Source: Roseicyclus amphidinii (GTDB lineage: Bacteria; Pseudomonadota; Alphaproteobacteria; Rhodobacterales; Rhodobacteraceae). Taken from it: 35,100 nucleotides of DNA. Below the pieces are notes generated by a model. The model saw only the letters and a program-made list of their open reading frames with translations, was not told where the DNA came from and made no database searches. Positions 18,382-25,999 of the stretch are shown here, one piece after another (positions within the stretch are counted from its first letter, which is position 1; every line of letters begins with the position of its first letter). Made by a program: the position numbers and the translations under genes. Location: positions 1 through 35,100 of the forward strand of contig NZ_JASJOE010000037.1 of NCBI RefSeq assembly GCF_030163755.1. Direction: 5' to 3'.

Positions 18382-18801
18382 ATGCGTCACGCAAGCGGTT
18401 ACCGCAAACTCAACCGGACCCATGAACACCGCAAGGCGATGTTCGCCAACATGGCCGGTTCGCTGATCGAACACGAACAGATCAAGACGACCCTGCCCAA
18501 GGCGAAAGACCTGCGCCGGATCGTCGAAAAGCTGATCACGCTCGCCAAGCGCGGCGACCTGCACGCCCGCCGCCAGGCCGCGGCGCAGCTCAAGCAGGAC
18601 ATGCATGTCGCCAAGCTGTTCGAGGTTCTCGGCCCCCGCTACGCCGAGCGTCAGGGCGGCTATGTCCGCGTCCTGAAGGCCGGTTTCCGTTACGGTGACA
18701 TGGCGCCCATGGCGATCATCGAATTCGTGGACCGCGACGTCGACGCCAAGGGCGCCGCGGACCGCGCCCGCCTCGAGGCCGAGGACGCCGCCGAGGAGTG
18801 A
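18382..18801 (+). CDS. rplQ: 50S ribosomal protein L17
   Basis: L17 lies close to the tunnel exit. The 139-residue product begins [24 protein letters not shown] and has the family features [20 protein letters not shown] and [20 protein letters not shown]. The acidic Ala-rich tail after residue 120 is common. It closes the ribosomal cluster; a terminator follows 50 bases after the stop. Confidence 0.98.
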   Translation: MRHASGYRKLNRTHEHRKAMFANMAGSLIEHEQIKTTLPKAKDLRRIVEKLITLAKRGDLHARRQAAAQLKQDMHVAKLFEVLGPRYAERQGGYVRVLKAGFRYGDMAPMAIIEFVDRDVDAKGAADRARLEAEDAAEE

Positions 18802-18851
18802 TCCGCGCCCCGACCCTTGCCCGGGTCGGTCGCAGGACCACGCAGACAGTC

Positions 18852-18887
18852 AACGCCCCAGCCACGCGGCCGGGGCGTTTCCTTTTT
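18852..18887 (+). terminator. Intrinsic terminator after rplQ
   Basis: AACGCCCC (18852-18859) pairs with GGGGCGTT (18872-18879), with an inner GCC/GGC extension, and TCCTTTTT follows. A separate CCGACCC/GGGTCGG hairpin lies just upstream at 18810-18829. It ends the rpsM-rplQ transcript. Confidence 0.85.
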
Positions 18888-18898
18888 CTGGCCATGGC

Positions 18899-19075
18899 TC
18901 AGGGCGTGTCGGTGGTGTCCGCCGGACGTGCCGCCGTCGGCACCGGCGCGGCCCGACGCAACACGGGCGGAACCGACACGGGCCCTTGGCCCATGTATTC
19001 CAGCAGATCCTTGCGCGCCGATGAGTGGAACCTCATGAGACGCGCAAAAAGATCCGGATCGATCCTTTCGTCCAT
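18899..19075 (-). CDS. Small protein of 58 residues divergent from luxR, function unknown
   Basis: The reverse strand reads ATG at 19075 to TGA at 18899. The first half (MDERIDPDLFARLMRFHSSA, then RKDLLEYMGQG) looks like a genuine amphipathic helical segment with normal composition. The second half is a Pro/Ala/Val-rich tail ending in TDTP. There is no signal peptide or membrane helix. Only a weak GGCGAG lies upstream of the start. It is divergent from luxR with a 70-base shared upstream region and runs towards rplQ. I do not recognise the family. It could be a spurious frame in GC-rich DNA, but the non-repetitive N-terminal half argues for a real gene. Confidence 0.5.
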   Translation of the reverse strand: MDERIDPDLFARLMRFHSSARKDLLEYMGQGPVSVPPVLRRAAPVPTAARPADTTDTP

Positions 19076-19111
19076 TCGTCTCGCCGTTCATTGTTCGTGA
19101 AAAGAATACGG

Positions 19112-19146
19112 TTGACCAAGATTCCGGCAACCTGTCTAAAAAGACA
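19112..19146 (+). promoter_or_regulatory. Putative luxR promoter with overlapping inverted repeat
   Basis: TTGACC (19112-19117) and TCTAAA (19135-19140) are spaced by 17 bases. The inverted repeat TGTCT-AAAA-AGACA (19133-19146) covers the -10 element and reaches the first ATG, so a protein bound there would block transcription. The expected +1 at about 19147 argues for either a leaderless mRNA or the second ATG at 19167. Confidence 0.5.
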
Positions 19147-19778
19147 TGACCTTTTGGGCAGGTTCGATGACGAAAGCGCCGGTGCTCGACCTTTTGATGC
19201 ATGAGCTGTCGCTCGCCGCTCCGGGTGGCTACGCGGTCGGGCTGCACATCCGCTACGTCTCGCCGCTCATCATGGTGAACACCTACCCCGACAGCTGGCA
19301 GGAAGTATATACCGCCAAGCTCTATGGCCTGCGCGACCCGACGCTGGCCTGGGGCCTCAGCCACACCGGCACCCGCCGCTGGTCCGAGATCGGCCTGCCC
19401 GATCCCTTCGGCATCCTGCCCGAGGCGGCGGGATATGGACTGACATACGGGATGATCGCTTCGATGGGGCCGATGTCCTCGCGTACGATTGCCGGCGCCA
19501 CGCGCTCGGACCGTGAATTCACGGATGACGAGATGGAGCATGTCCACCGGATCGTGCAGCGCATGCACGACCTGTCGGAGCCTCCCGCGCGCCTCAGTTC
19601 GGCCCAGGCCGACGCCCTGAAATGCATCGCGGAAGGGGACCGCCATGCAGCTGCCGCCGCCCGTCTGGGTATATCCGAAAGCGCCTTCAAGGCACGCCTC
19701 ACCTCCGCCCGCCAGAAACTGATGGCGCGCACAACCGCCGAGGCCGTCCAGAGGGCGAAGGAATACGGATTCATCTGA
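19146..19778 (+). CDS. luxR: LuxR family autoinducer-binding transcriptional regulator
   Basis: LuxR proteins bind acyl-homoserine lactone in the N-terminal domain and DNA in the C-terminal helix-turn-helix. In this 210-residue product the ligand-domain residues match TraR-type positions: W51, Y55, D64-P65, W79 and G102. The C-terminal domain (about 148-210) is recognisable with L158 and G164, but the usual REREVL Glu is Gln154 and the helix reads AARLGISESAFKARLTSARQKL, so DNA recognition may be divergent. ATG 19146 is used; ATG 19167 (203 residues) is an equal alternative given the promoter position. luxI follows 81 bases on. The symbol is generic. Confidence 0.85.
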   Translation: MTFWAGSMTKAPVLDLLMHELSLAAPGGYAVGLHIRYVSPLIMVNTYPDSWQEVYTAKLYGLRDPTLAWGLSHTGTRRWSEIGLPDPFGILPEAAGYGLTYGMIASMGPMSSRTIAGATRSDREFTDDEMEHVHRIVQRMHDLSEPPARLSSAQADALKCIAEGDRHAAAAARLGISESAFKARLTSARQKLMARTTAEAVQRAKEYGFI

Positions 19779-19859
19779 ACGGGACCTGACAGCTGAGCGA
19801 CCGGGACGACCCCGCGGTGCCGCGTTTGAACCAACCGGCCAACCAAAGGGGATTCGACC

Positions 19860-20447
19860 ATGGAAATGACCACGCTGTCCTTCGCCAACATGCACCAGCA
19901 CGGCGCGCTTTTCGCCAACATGCTGAAAGCCCGTCACCGCACCTTCATCGAGGAGATGCACTGGGAACTGCCCCAGGCGGACGGGATGGAGTTCGACCAG
20001 TACGACACCGCCCAAAGCCGCTGGGTCTGCGTCCATGACGGCGACCGCGTGCTGGCCGGCGTGCGGCTCACGCCCACCACCGCGCGCTGCGGGGTCTATT
20101 CCTACATGGTGCGCGACGCGCAGCGCGGGCTGCTCGAGTCGATCCCGGCCAACCTGCTCGACGATCCCGCGCCCATCGCCGATTACATCTGGGACGCCAA
20201 CCGCCTCTTCGTCGCCGAGGGCGTCGAGACCGAGATCCGCCACCGGGTCCAGCTCTCGCTCATGGGCCACATGGTCCGCTCGGCCCGCGCGCTCGGGGCC
20301 GACATCCTGATCGGCCTTCTGCCCATCGCCATCCCGCGGCTCGGCCGCCGCCTCGGCATCGACATGCGGCCCGCAGGCCCGGTGATGAAGATCGGCGGGG
20401 TGGCGCACCGCTGCTTCTTCGTCTCCATGGCCTCCGAGATGCACTGA
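19860..20447 (+). CDS. luxI: Acyl-homoserine-lactone synthase (LuxI family)
   Basis: LuxI enzymes make acyl-homoserine lactone from S-adenosylmethionine and acyl-ACP. The 195-residue product has the conserved N-terminal residues R25, F29, W35, D46 and D49, and R69 in GVRLTP. At the next conserved site the usual W-E-x-S/T-R reads WDANR (W111, D112, R115), an Asp in place of the active-site Glu. AAGGGGA precedes the ATG. It directly follows luxR on the same strand, so the two likely form a sensing pair. No convincing lux box is visible in the 81-base gap. The acyl chain cannot be predicted. Confidence 0.87.
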   Translation: MEMTTLSFANMHQHGALFANMLKARHRTFIEEMHWELPQADGMEFDQYDTAQSRWVCVHDGDRVLAGVRLTPTTARCGVYSYMVRDAQRGLLESIPANLLDDPAPIADYIWDANRLFVAEGVETEIRHRVQLSLMGHMVRSARALGADILIGLLPIAIPRLGRRLGIDMRPAGPVMKIGGVAHRCFFVSMASEMH

Positions 20448-20453
20448 GCCTCA

Positions 20454-20481
20454 TTGTCGCCGCGGGGCCGGGCGCATAGCT
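20454..20481 (+). promoter_or_regulatory. Possible rarA promoter
   Basis: TTGTCG (20454-20459) and ATAGCT (20476-20481) are spaced by 16 bases, with the rarA ATG at 20489 about where transcription would begin. No Shine-Dalgarno sequence is present, so a leaderless mRNA is possible. Confidence 0.3.
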
Positions 20482-20488
20482 TGGCCCC

Positions 20489-21805
20489 ATGGCCGACCTT
20501 TTCGACACCGCGCCCACGGGGCAACCTCAAACAGCCAAGGGCCCCCGCCCGCTGGCCGACCGGCTGCGCCCCGCGCGGCTCGAGGATGTCATCGGGCAGG
20601 ACCATATCCTCGGCCCCGAGGGCAGCCTGCGCATCATGCTGGATGCGGGCGCGATGTCCTCCCTCATCCTCTGGGGGCCGCCCGGCGTGGGCAAGACCAC
20701 CATCGCCCGCCTGCTGGCGCAGGAAACCGACCTGCATTTCGTCCAGATCAGCGCGATCTTCACCGGCGTCCCCGACCTGCGAAAGGTGTTCGAGGCTGCG
20801 AAACTCCGCCACGCGAACGGGCAGGGGACGCTTCTCTTCGTCGACGAGATCCACCGCTTCAACAAGGCGCAACAGGACGGCTTCCTGCCGCATATGGAGG
20901 ACGGCACGATCCTCCTTGTCGGGGCCACCACCGAGAACCCGAGTTTCGAGCTGAACGCCGCGCTTCTGTCGCGCGCTCAGGTGCTGGTCCTGAACCGGCT
21001 CGACGAGGACGCGCTCGAAAAACTCGTCGCCCACGCGGAACTCGAGCTTCACCATCCCCTGCCGTTGCGCCCCGAAGCGCGCACCGCCCTGATCGAGATG
21101 GCCGACGGCGACGGCCGCGCGCTTCTGAACCTCGTGGAACAGGTGGCCGCCTGGAAAGTCGACGGCCAGTTGACCCGCGACCAGCTGGCCACCCGCCTGC
21201 AACGCCGCGCTGCCCAATACGACAAGTCGGGCGAGGCGCATTACAACCTCATCTCGGCCTTGCACAAATCCGTCCGCGGCTCCGACCCCGACGCCGCGCT
21301 CTACTGGTTCGCCCGGATGCTCGAGGGCGGCGAAGACCCCCGCTACCTCGCCCGCCGCATCACCCGCATGGCAGTCGAGGACATCGGGCTGGCCGACCCC
21401 GCGGCCCAACGCCACTGCCTCGATGCCTGGGCCACCTATGAACGCCTCGGCTCCCCCGAGGGCGAGCTGGCGCTGGCCCAGGCCGTCCTCTACCTCGCCC
21501 TCGCACCCAAATCGAACGCGGCCTATGTCGCCTACAAGGCAGCCCGCGCCAGCGCGCGTTCGACTGGATCCGCGCCGCCGCCCAAGCACATCCTGAACGC
21601 ACCCACGAAGATGATGAAGGAGCAAGGCTACGGCGCGGGCTACGCCTATGACCACGACGCCGAGGACGGGTTCTCGGGGCAGAATTACTTCCCCGACACC
21701 ATGTCGCGCGCCAGTTTCTACGCCCCCGTCGAACGCGGCTACGAACGCGATCTGAAAAAGCGCCTCGAGTGGTTCGAAGGCCTGCGCTCCAAGCGCAAGG
21801 GGTAG
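20489..21805 (+). CDS. rarA: Replication-associated recombination protein RarA (MgsA)
   Basis: RarA is an AAA+ ATPase related to clamp-loader subunits and RuvB that acts at stalled replication forks. The 438-residue product has Walker A GPPGVGKTT (about residues 63-71), Walker B LLFVDEIHRF (about 115-124), sensor-1 GATTENPSFELN, and the MgsA C-terminal region. That region shows SGEAHYNLISALHKSVRGSD, EDPRYLARRITRMAVEDIGLADP and the FYAPVERGYERDLKKRL end. It starts without a Shine-Dalgarno site. A run of palindromes begins at its stop codon. Confidence 0.95.
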   Translation: MADLFDTAPTGQPQTAKGPRPLADRLRPARLEDVIGQDHILGPEGSLRIMLDAGAMSSLILWGPPGVGKTTIARLLAQETDLHFVQISAIFTGVPDLRKVFEAAKLRHANGQGTLLFVDEIHRFNKAQQDGFLPHMEDGTILLVGATTENPSFELNAALLSRAQVLVLNRLDEDALEKLVAHAELELHHPLPLRPEARTALIEMADGDGRALLNLVEQVAAWKVDGQLTRDQLATRLQRRAAQYDKSGEAHYNLISALHKSVRGSDPDAALYWFARMLEGGEDPRYLARRITRMAVEDIGLADPAAQRHCLDAWATYERLGSPEGELALAQAVLYLALAPKSNAAYVAYKAARASARSTGSAPPPKHILNAPTKMMKEQGYGAGYAYDHDAEDGFSGQNYFPDTMSRASFYAPVERGYERDLKKRLEWFEGLRSKRKG

Positions 21806-21904
21806 CGTTTTCCTGCAGGAAAACGGATGGCAAAACTGCAGTTTTCCCAAACCGAAAAACTCCAGTTTTTCGCCCCCCGTCCCTGTTCCCATTGACATGG
21901 GAAC
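21806..21904 (+). repeat. Cluster of four palindromes between rarA and crcB
   Basis: In order: a perfect 20-bp palindrome CGTTTTCCTGCAGGAAAACG (21806-21825); a perfect 14-bp AAAACTGCAGTTTT (21832-21845); arms CGAAAAACT and AGTTTTTCG around CC (21853-21872); arms GTTCCCAT and ATGGGAAC around TGAC (21885-21904). GTTTTCC occurs twice (21807-21813, 21841-21847) and can pair with the single GGAAAAC (21818-21824), so alternative folds are possible. The first three are AT-rich in a GC-rich genome. Function unknown: terminators, protein sites or a repeat family. Confidence 0.8.
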
Positions 21905-21927
21905 CCGCCCGACCCATGCACCGCCCC

Positions 21928-22302
21928 ATGACAGCCGTCCTGCAAGTCGCCCTCGGCGGCGCCCTTGGCGCCGTGCTCCGATACCTCACCGGGATCGGCC
22001 TGATCCGGCTGTTCGGCCACACGCCTTTTCCCCTCGGCGTGCTCACGGTGAACGTCGCGGGCTCCTTCCTCATGGGCCTCTTCATCGTGACTGCGGCCCA
22101 ACGCGGCCTGACCCACCTGTCGCCGCTTGTCGCCACCGGCATCCTCGGCGGTTTCACCACCTTCTCGGCCTTCTCGCTCGAGGCGGTCACCCTTTACGAA
22201 CGTGGCGCGCTTGGCCTTGCGGCCCTCTACATCCTCGCCAACCTCACCCTCTCCATCGCCGCGCTCTTCGCCGGCATGGCCCTAGCGCGGAGCTTCGCAT
22301 GA
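21928..22302 (+). CDS. crcB: Fluoride ion exporter CrcB (Fluc)
   Basis: CrcB forms dual-topology dimeric fluoride channels in the inner membrane. The ATG at 21928 gives 124 residues, the typical length, beginning TAVLQVALGGALGAVLRYL; ATG 21916 would add four residues. There are four hydrophobic helices. The family sequences are NVAGSFLMG (residues 42-50), with the pore Asn, and GGFTTFSAFS (about 74-83), with the fluoride-coordinating Phe residues and the sodium-site turn. The stop overlaps the pseudouridine synthase start by 4 bases. No fluoride riboswitch is recognisable upstream. Confidence 0.93.
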   Translation: MTAVLQVALGGALGAVLRYLTGIGLIRLFGHTPFPLGVLTVNVAGSFLMGLFIVTAAQRGLTHLSPLVATGILGGFTTFSAFSLEAVTLYERGALGLAALYILANLTLSIAALFAGMALARSFA

Positions 22303-23342
22303 CCGGCGTCCAGACCCTCACCGTTGCGGACGGCGAAGGCGGCCAGCGCCTTGACCGCTGGTTCCGCCGCCACTTCCCCCACATCCCGCAAGGCCGCATC
22401 GAGAAGATGTGCCGCAAGGGCGAGATCCGGGTCGAGGGCGGCCGCGTGAAACCCGCCACCCGCCTGGAAGACGGCCAATCCGTCCGCATCCCGCCGCTGC
22501 CCGAGGCCGACGCGCCCGAGGCCCCGCAAAAACCGCGTATCTCCGACGCCGACGCGCAGATGATGCGCGAGGCCGTGCTCTACCGTGACGACCATATCAT
22601 CGCGCTGAACAAGCCCCCCGGTCTGCCGACGCAAGGGGGCACCGGGCAGGCGCGCCATGTCGACGGGCTGGCCGAGGCGCTGAAATTCGGGTCGGACGAG
22701 AAACCCCGCCTCGTGCACCGCCTCGACAAGGACACCTCCGGCGTCCTCCTGCTCGCCCGCTCCCGCAAATCGGCCGAGGCGCTGACCCGCGCCTTCCGCG
22801 CGCGGGATGCGCGCAAGATCTACTGGGCCGCCACCGCGGGCGTCCCCAGCCCCCGGATGGGCACCATCCGTTTCGGCCTCGTCAAGGCCCCCGGTCATGG
22901 CAAATCGGGCGAGGGCGAGAAGATGCACACCATCCACCCCGACGCCGTCTCGAAGACCGAGGGCGCCAAGCCCGCCACCACCGATTACGCCACACTCTCC
23001 GCGCTTGGCACCCGCGCCGCATGGGTGGCCCTCGTCCCCGTCACCGGCCGCACCCACCAGCTGCGCGCGCATATGGCCGCCATCGGCCATCCCATCGTGG
23101 GCGACGGCAAATACGGCGGCTCTGGCCAGGAGAACCTCGGCGACGGCTGGGGCGCGCAGCTGGGCGGAGAGATCAGCCGCAAGCTGCACCTGCACGCGCG
23201 CTCCATCAGCCTCACCCACCCCGTCACCGGCGCGCGCCTGACCATCACCGCGCCGCTGCCGCAGCACATGCAAAAGACATGGGACGCGATGGAATGGCGC
23301 GCCGCCGACGTGCCCGCCGACCCTTTCGCGGACGAAGAATGA
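22299..23342 (+). CDS. rluC: RluC-type 23S rRNA pseudouridine synthase
   Basis: RluA/RluC family enzymes isomerise specific uridines of 23S rRNA. The 347-residue product has an N-terminal S4 RNA-binding domain (about residues 15-75, with GRIEKMCRKGEIRVEGGRVK) and the catalytic motif HRLDKDTSGVLLLAR, with D143 as the nucleophile. It also has KIYWA and VTGRTHQLRAHMAAIGHPIVGDGKYGG. An insert of about 40 residues (APGHGKSGEGEKMHTIHPDA onwards) precedes the last motifs. The start is set by the ATGA overlap with crcB, and the stop overlaps the HAD gene in the same way. RluC rather than RluD is inferred. Confidence 0.88.
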   Translation: MTGVQTLTVADGEGGQRLDRWFRRHFPHIPQGRIEKMCRKGEIRVEGGRVKPATRLEDGQSVRIPPLPEADAPEAPQKPRISDADAQMMREAVLYRDDHIIALNKPPGLPTQGGTGQARHVDGLAEALKFGSDEKPRLVHRLDKDTSGVLLLARSRKSAEALTRAFRARDARKIYWAATAGVPSPRMGTIRFGLVKAPGHGKSGEGEKMHTIHPDAVSKTEGAKPATTDYATLSALGTRAAWVALVPVTGRTHQLRAHMAAIGHPIVGDGKYGGSGQENLGDGWGAQLGGEISRKLHLHARSISLTHPVTGARLTITAPLPQHMQKTWDAMEWRAADVPADPFADEE

Positions 23343-24016
23343 CCGAGCTGCGTCTCGTCATCTTCGATGTCGACGGCACCCTCGTCGACAGCCAGGCGCA
23401 TATCGTGGCCGCGATGAATGCTGCCTTCGCGGCCAACGGCCTGACACCGCCCGACCGCGCGCACACGCTCTCCATCGTCGGCCTGTCGCTCCCCGTGGCC
23501 ATGGCGCGCCTCGCCCCCGAACATTCCGACCGGATCGACGCCCTCGTCACGGCCTACAAGGACAGCTTCGCCGCCCTCCGCCACGCGAACGGCGCGGCCC
23601 TCTCCCCGCTCTTCCCCGGCGCGCGCGCAGCCCTCGACTCGCTCAAGGCCGAGGATCACACGATCCTCGCCATCGCCACCGGCAAATCCCGCCGCGGCTT
23701 GCTCCACATCCTCGACCTCCATGACCTCCACGGTCATTTCCTCTCGGTCCAGACCGCCGACGATCACCCCTCCAAACCCCACCCCTCGATGATCGAGGCC
23801 TGCCTGTCCGAGACCGGCATCGCCCCTGACCGCGCCGTCATTGTCGGCGACACGACCTTCGACATCGACATGGCCCGCGCCGCGGGCATTGCGTCACTGG
23901 GCGTCGCATGGGGCTACCACCCGCCCGAGGCCCTGACCGCATCCGGCGCGGCCGCGATCCTGCAGGGCTTCGACGCCTTGCCCACCACCCTCCAAAGGAT
24001 ATGTCCCCACCCATGA
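23339..24016 (+). CDS. HAD family phosphatase (phosphoglycolate-phosphatase-like)
   Basis: The 225-residue cytoplasmic hydrolase has HAD motif I FDVDGTLVDS (D10 nucleophile, D12 acid), motif II in AIATGKSRRG, the motif III Lys in SKPHPSM, and motif IV VGDTTFDIDMARAAG. A helical cap lies between motif I and II, as in Gph-type phosphatases. The substrate cannot be read from the sequence. It starts in the rluC stop (ATGA) and overlaps the ATP12 gene by 4 bases, so crcB to ATP12 is one coupled unit. Confidence 0.9.
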   Translation: MTELRLVIFDVDGTLVDSQAHIVAAMNAAFAANGLTPPDRAHTLSIVGLSLPVAMARLAPEHSDRIDALVTAYKDSFAALRHANGAALSPLFPGARAALDSLKAEDHTILAIATGKSRRGLLHILDLHDLHGHFLSVQTADDHPSKPHPSMIEACLSETGIAPDRAVIVGDTTFDIDMARAAGIASLGVAWGYHPPEALTASGAAAILQGFDALPTTLQRICPHP

Positions 24017-24729
24017 GCGCAGGCTGGAAAGCGAAACGGTTCTGGACAGAGGTCTCGGTCGCCGAGGCCGAGGGCGGCTTTGCCGTCCACCTCGATGCGC
24101 GCCGCGTGATGACGCCGGGCAAGCTGCCCCTCACGCTGCCCACCCGCCCCATGGCCGAGGCCGTCGCCGCCGAATGGGCCGCGCAGGAGGGCGAGATCCA
24201 GCCGCTGACCATGCCGGTCACCCGCGCCGCCAATTCCGCGATCGAGCGCGTCACCCCCCAACGCCCCGAGGTGGCCGCGATGCTCGCCGCCTACGCGGAA
24301 ACCGACCTCACCTGCCATCGGGCCGACGCGCCGCAGGCGCTGGCCGAGCGACAGGCGGCCGCCTGGGACCCGTTGCTCGACTGGGCGGCCGACCGTTTCG
24401 GCGCGCGCCTCTTTGCAACCGCGGGCATCCTGCCCGTGGAACAGCCCCCCGCCAGCCTTGCCGCGCTGCGCGCCCATGTCGACGGCTTCGACCCCTTCCA
24501 CCTCACGGCCTTTCACGACCTCGTGGCGCTCTCGGGGTCGCTGGTGATCGGGCTTGCGGTGGCACATGACCATCTCGACCCGGAAACGGCATGGTCCATG
24601 TCCCGAATCGATGAGGACTGGCAGATCGAACAATGGGGCCCCGACGACGAGGCCGAGGCGGTCACCGCCCTCAAACGCAAGGATTTCCACCGCGCGAAAG
24701 CCTTCTGGCGTCTAGCGGCTGCCGGTTGA
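24013..24729 (+). CDS. ATP12 family F1-ATPase assembly chaperone
   Basis: ATP12 chaperones bind the alpha subunit during F1 assembly; bacterial members are mostly in alphaproteobacteria. The 238-residue product has KRFWTEVSVAEAEGGFAVHLDARRVMTPGKLPLTLPT at the start, EWAAQEGEIQPLTMPVTRAANSAI, and DPLLDWAADRFGARLFATAGI, all typical. The start at 24013 is chosen for the ATGA overlap with the upstream stop; ATG 24001 is in frame but lies only one base behind AAAGGA. It is the last gene of the run; 234 bases without a gene follow. Confidence 0.9.
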   Translation: MSAGWKAKRFWTEVSVAEAEGGFAVHLDARRVMTPGKLPLTLPTRPMAEAVAAEWAAQEGEIQPLTMPVTRAANSAIERVTPQRPEVAAMLAAYAETDLTCHRADAPQALAERQAAAWDPLLDWAADRFGARLFATAGILPVEQPPASLAALRAHVDGFDPFHLTAFHDLVALSGSLVIGLAVAHDHLDPETAWSMSRIDEDWQIEQWGPDDEAEAVTALKRKDFHRAKAFWRLAAAG

Positions 24730-24963
24730 GCCCGCGGCGTCGCCCGCGATGTCAGCCTGCCCTGAAAACCGGCAAGTTTCGTGGTTTCTGCCGAAATCGG
24801 AGTCATTTCCCCTGGGTAAGCGGTCCGGGCGGACTTGACCTGATGCCGGTTAACTGCCCATTTTGGCAGCGGTGAGAGGGGCACTCGCATCTCACGGCCA
24901 AATGACAAAGCCCTAGGGCAACAAGATACAGCCCAAAGGGCGGTCCATCAGGAAGAGGTTAAC

Positions 24964-25986
24964 ATGAAGAAAACAGCATTCCTCGGCACGCTTGCCGTTG
25001 CCGGCCTTGCCGCCAGCATCGCGTCGGCACAGTCGACGCTCGAGCAGGTCCAGGACGCCGGCGTGCTGCGCTGCGGTTCGAACGAAGGTCTTGCAGGCTT
25101 CGCCGCGCCCGACGCCAACGGCGTGTGGTCCGGCTTCGACGTCTCGCTCTGCCGCGCCATCGCAACGGCCGTTCTGGGTGACCCCCAGGCCGTCGAGTTC
25201 GTGCCGCTGACCAGCCAGACCCGCTTCACCGCGCTGGCCGCAGGCGAAGTCGACGTGCTCGTGCGCAACTCCACCTGGACCTTCTCGCGCGACACCGACC
25301 TCGGTCTCGACTTCAAGGGCGTCAACTACTACGACGGCCAGGGCTTCATGGTGAACAGCGACCTCGGCGTCGCCTCCGCCACCGAGCTCGACGGCGCGAC
25401 CGTCTGCATCCAGACCGGCACCTCCACCGAGCTCAACCTCGCGGACTTCTTCCGCGTGAACAACATGAGCTACGAGCCGGTTCCGGTCGCCACCAACGCC
25501 GAAGGCCAGCAGCAGTATCTCGCCGGTGCCTGCGACGTCTACACCACCGACGTGTCGGGCCTGGCCGCGACCCGCGCCACCTTCGAGAATCAGGCCGATC
25601 ACGTGATCCTGCCCGAAATCGTCTCGAAAGAGCCGCTCGGCCCGGTCGTGCGTCACGGCGACAACCTGTGGGGCGACATCGTCTACTGGACCCTGCACGG
25701 CCTGATCGCCGCCGAGGAATACGGCGTCACCTCGGCCAACGTGATGGAACTGGCCTCTGCCCCCACCGCCAACCCGGAAATCAACCGGATGCTCGGCACC
25801 GAGGGTGAACTGGGCGCGATGATCAGCCTGTCGAACGACTGGCTCGTCAACGTGATCGCAGCCGTCGGCAACTACGGCGAGATCTTCGAGCAGAACATCG
25901 GCGAGAACACGCCGGTCGGCCTCGCACGCGGTCTCAACGCACAGTGGACCGACGGCGGCCTGCTCTACGCACCGCCGTTCCGCTGA
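24964..25986 (+). CDS. aapJ: General L-amino acid ABC transporter, periplasmic binding protein
   Basis: AapJ captures amino acids in the periplasm for the AapQM-P importer. The 340-residue product starts with a signal peptide (MKKTAFLGTLAVAGLAASIA) with probable cleavage after SAQ. It has the family 3 solute-binding fold, with VLRCGSNEGLAGFAAPDANG, GFDVSLCRAIATAVLGD, the LAAGEVDVLVRNSTWT loop that contacts the ligand, and VCIQTGTSTELNLADFF. AGGAAGAGG gives a strong ribosome-binding site. It is the first gene of aapJQMP; the hairpin after it probably favours its higher expression. Confidence 0.95.
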   Translation: MKKTAFLGTLAVAGLAASIASAQSTLEQVQDAGVLRCGSNEGLAGFAAPDANGVWSGFDVSLCRAIATAVLGDPQAVEFVPLTSQTRFTALAAGEVDVLVRNSTWTFSRDTDLGLDFKGVNYYDGQGFMVNSDLGVASATELDGATVCIQTGTSTELNLADFFRVNNMSYEPVPVATNAEGQQQYLAGACDVYTTDVSGLAATRATFENQADHVILPEIVSKEPLGPVVRHGDNLWGDIVYWTLHGLIAAEEYGVTSANVMELASAPTANPEINRMLGTEGELGAMISLSNDWLVNVIAAVGNYGEIFEQNIGENTPVGLARGLNAQWTDGGLLYAPPFR

Positions 25987-25999
25987 TCCGCTGAACAAG

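Noticed and set aside
19779-19859. Lux box upstream of luxI
   Set aside because: CTGACAGCTGAG has a CAGCTG core, but the outer positions of a lux/tra box are not symmetric, so no site is called.
18690-20444. Long reverse-strand open frame covering luxR and luxI
   Set aside because: It is the shadow of luxI and luxR; the sense proteins have clear family motifs. Only the separate 58-codon frame at 18899-19075 in a different frame looks genuine.
20183-21898. Long reverse-strand open frame opposite rarA
   Set aside because: rarA is unmistakable on the forward strand and the reverse product has no family features.
21806-21927. Fluoride riboswitch before crcB
   Set aside because: The characteristic GATGG...CGCC and later pairing blocks are not present; the gap is filled by palindromes instead.
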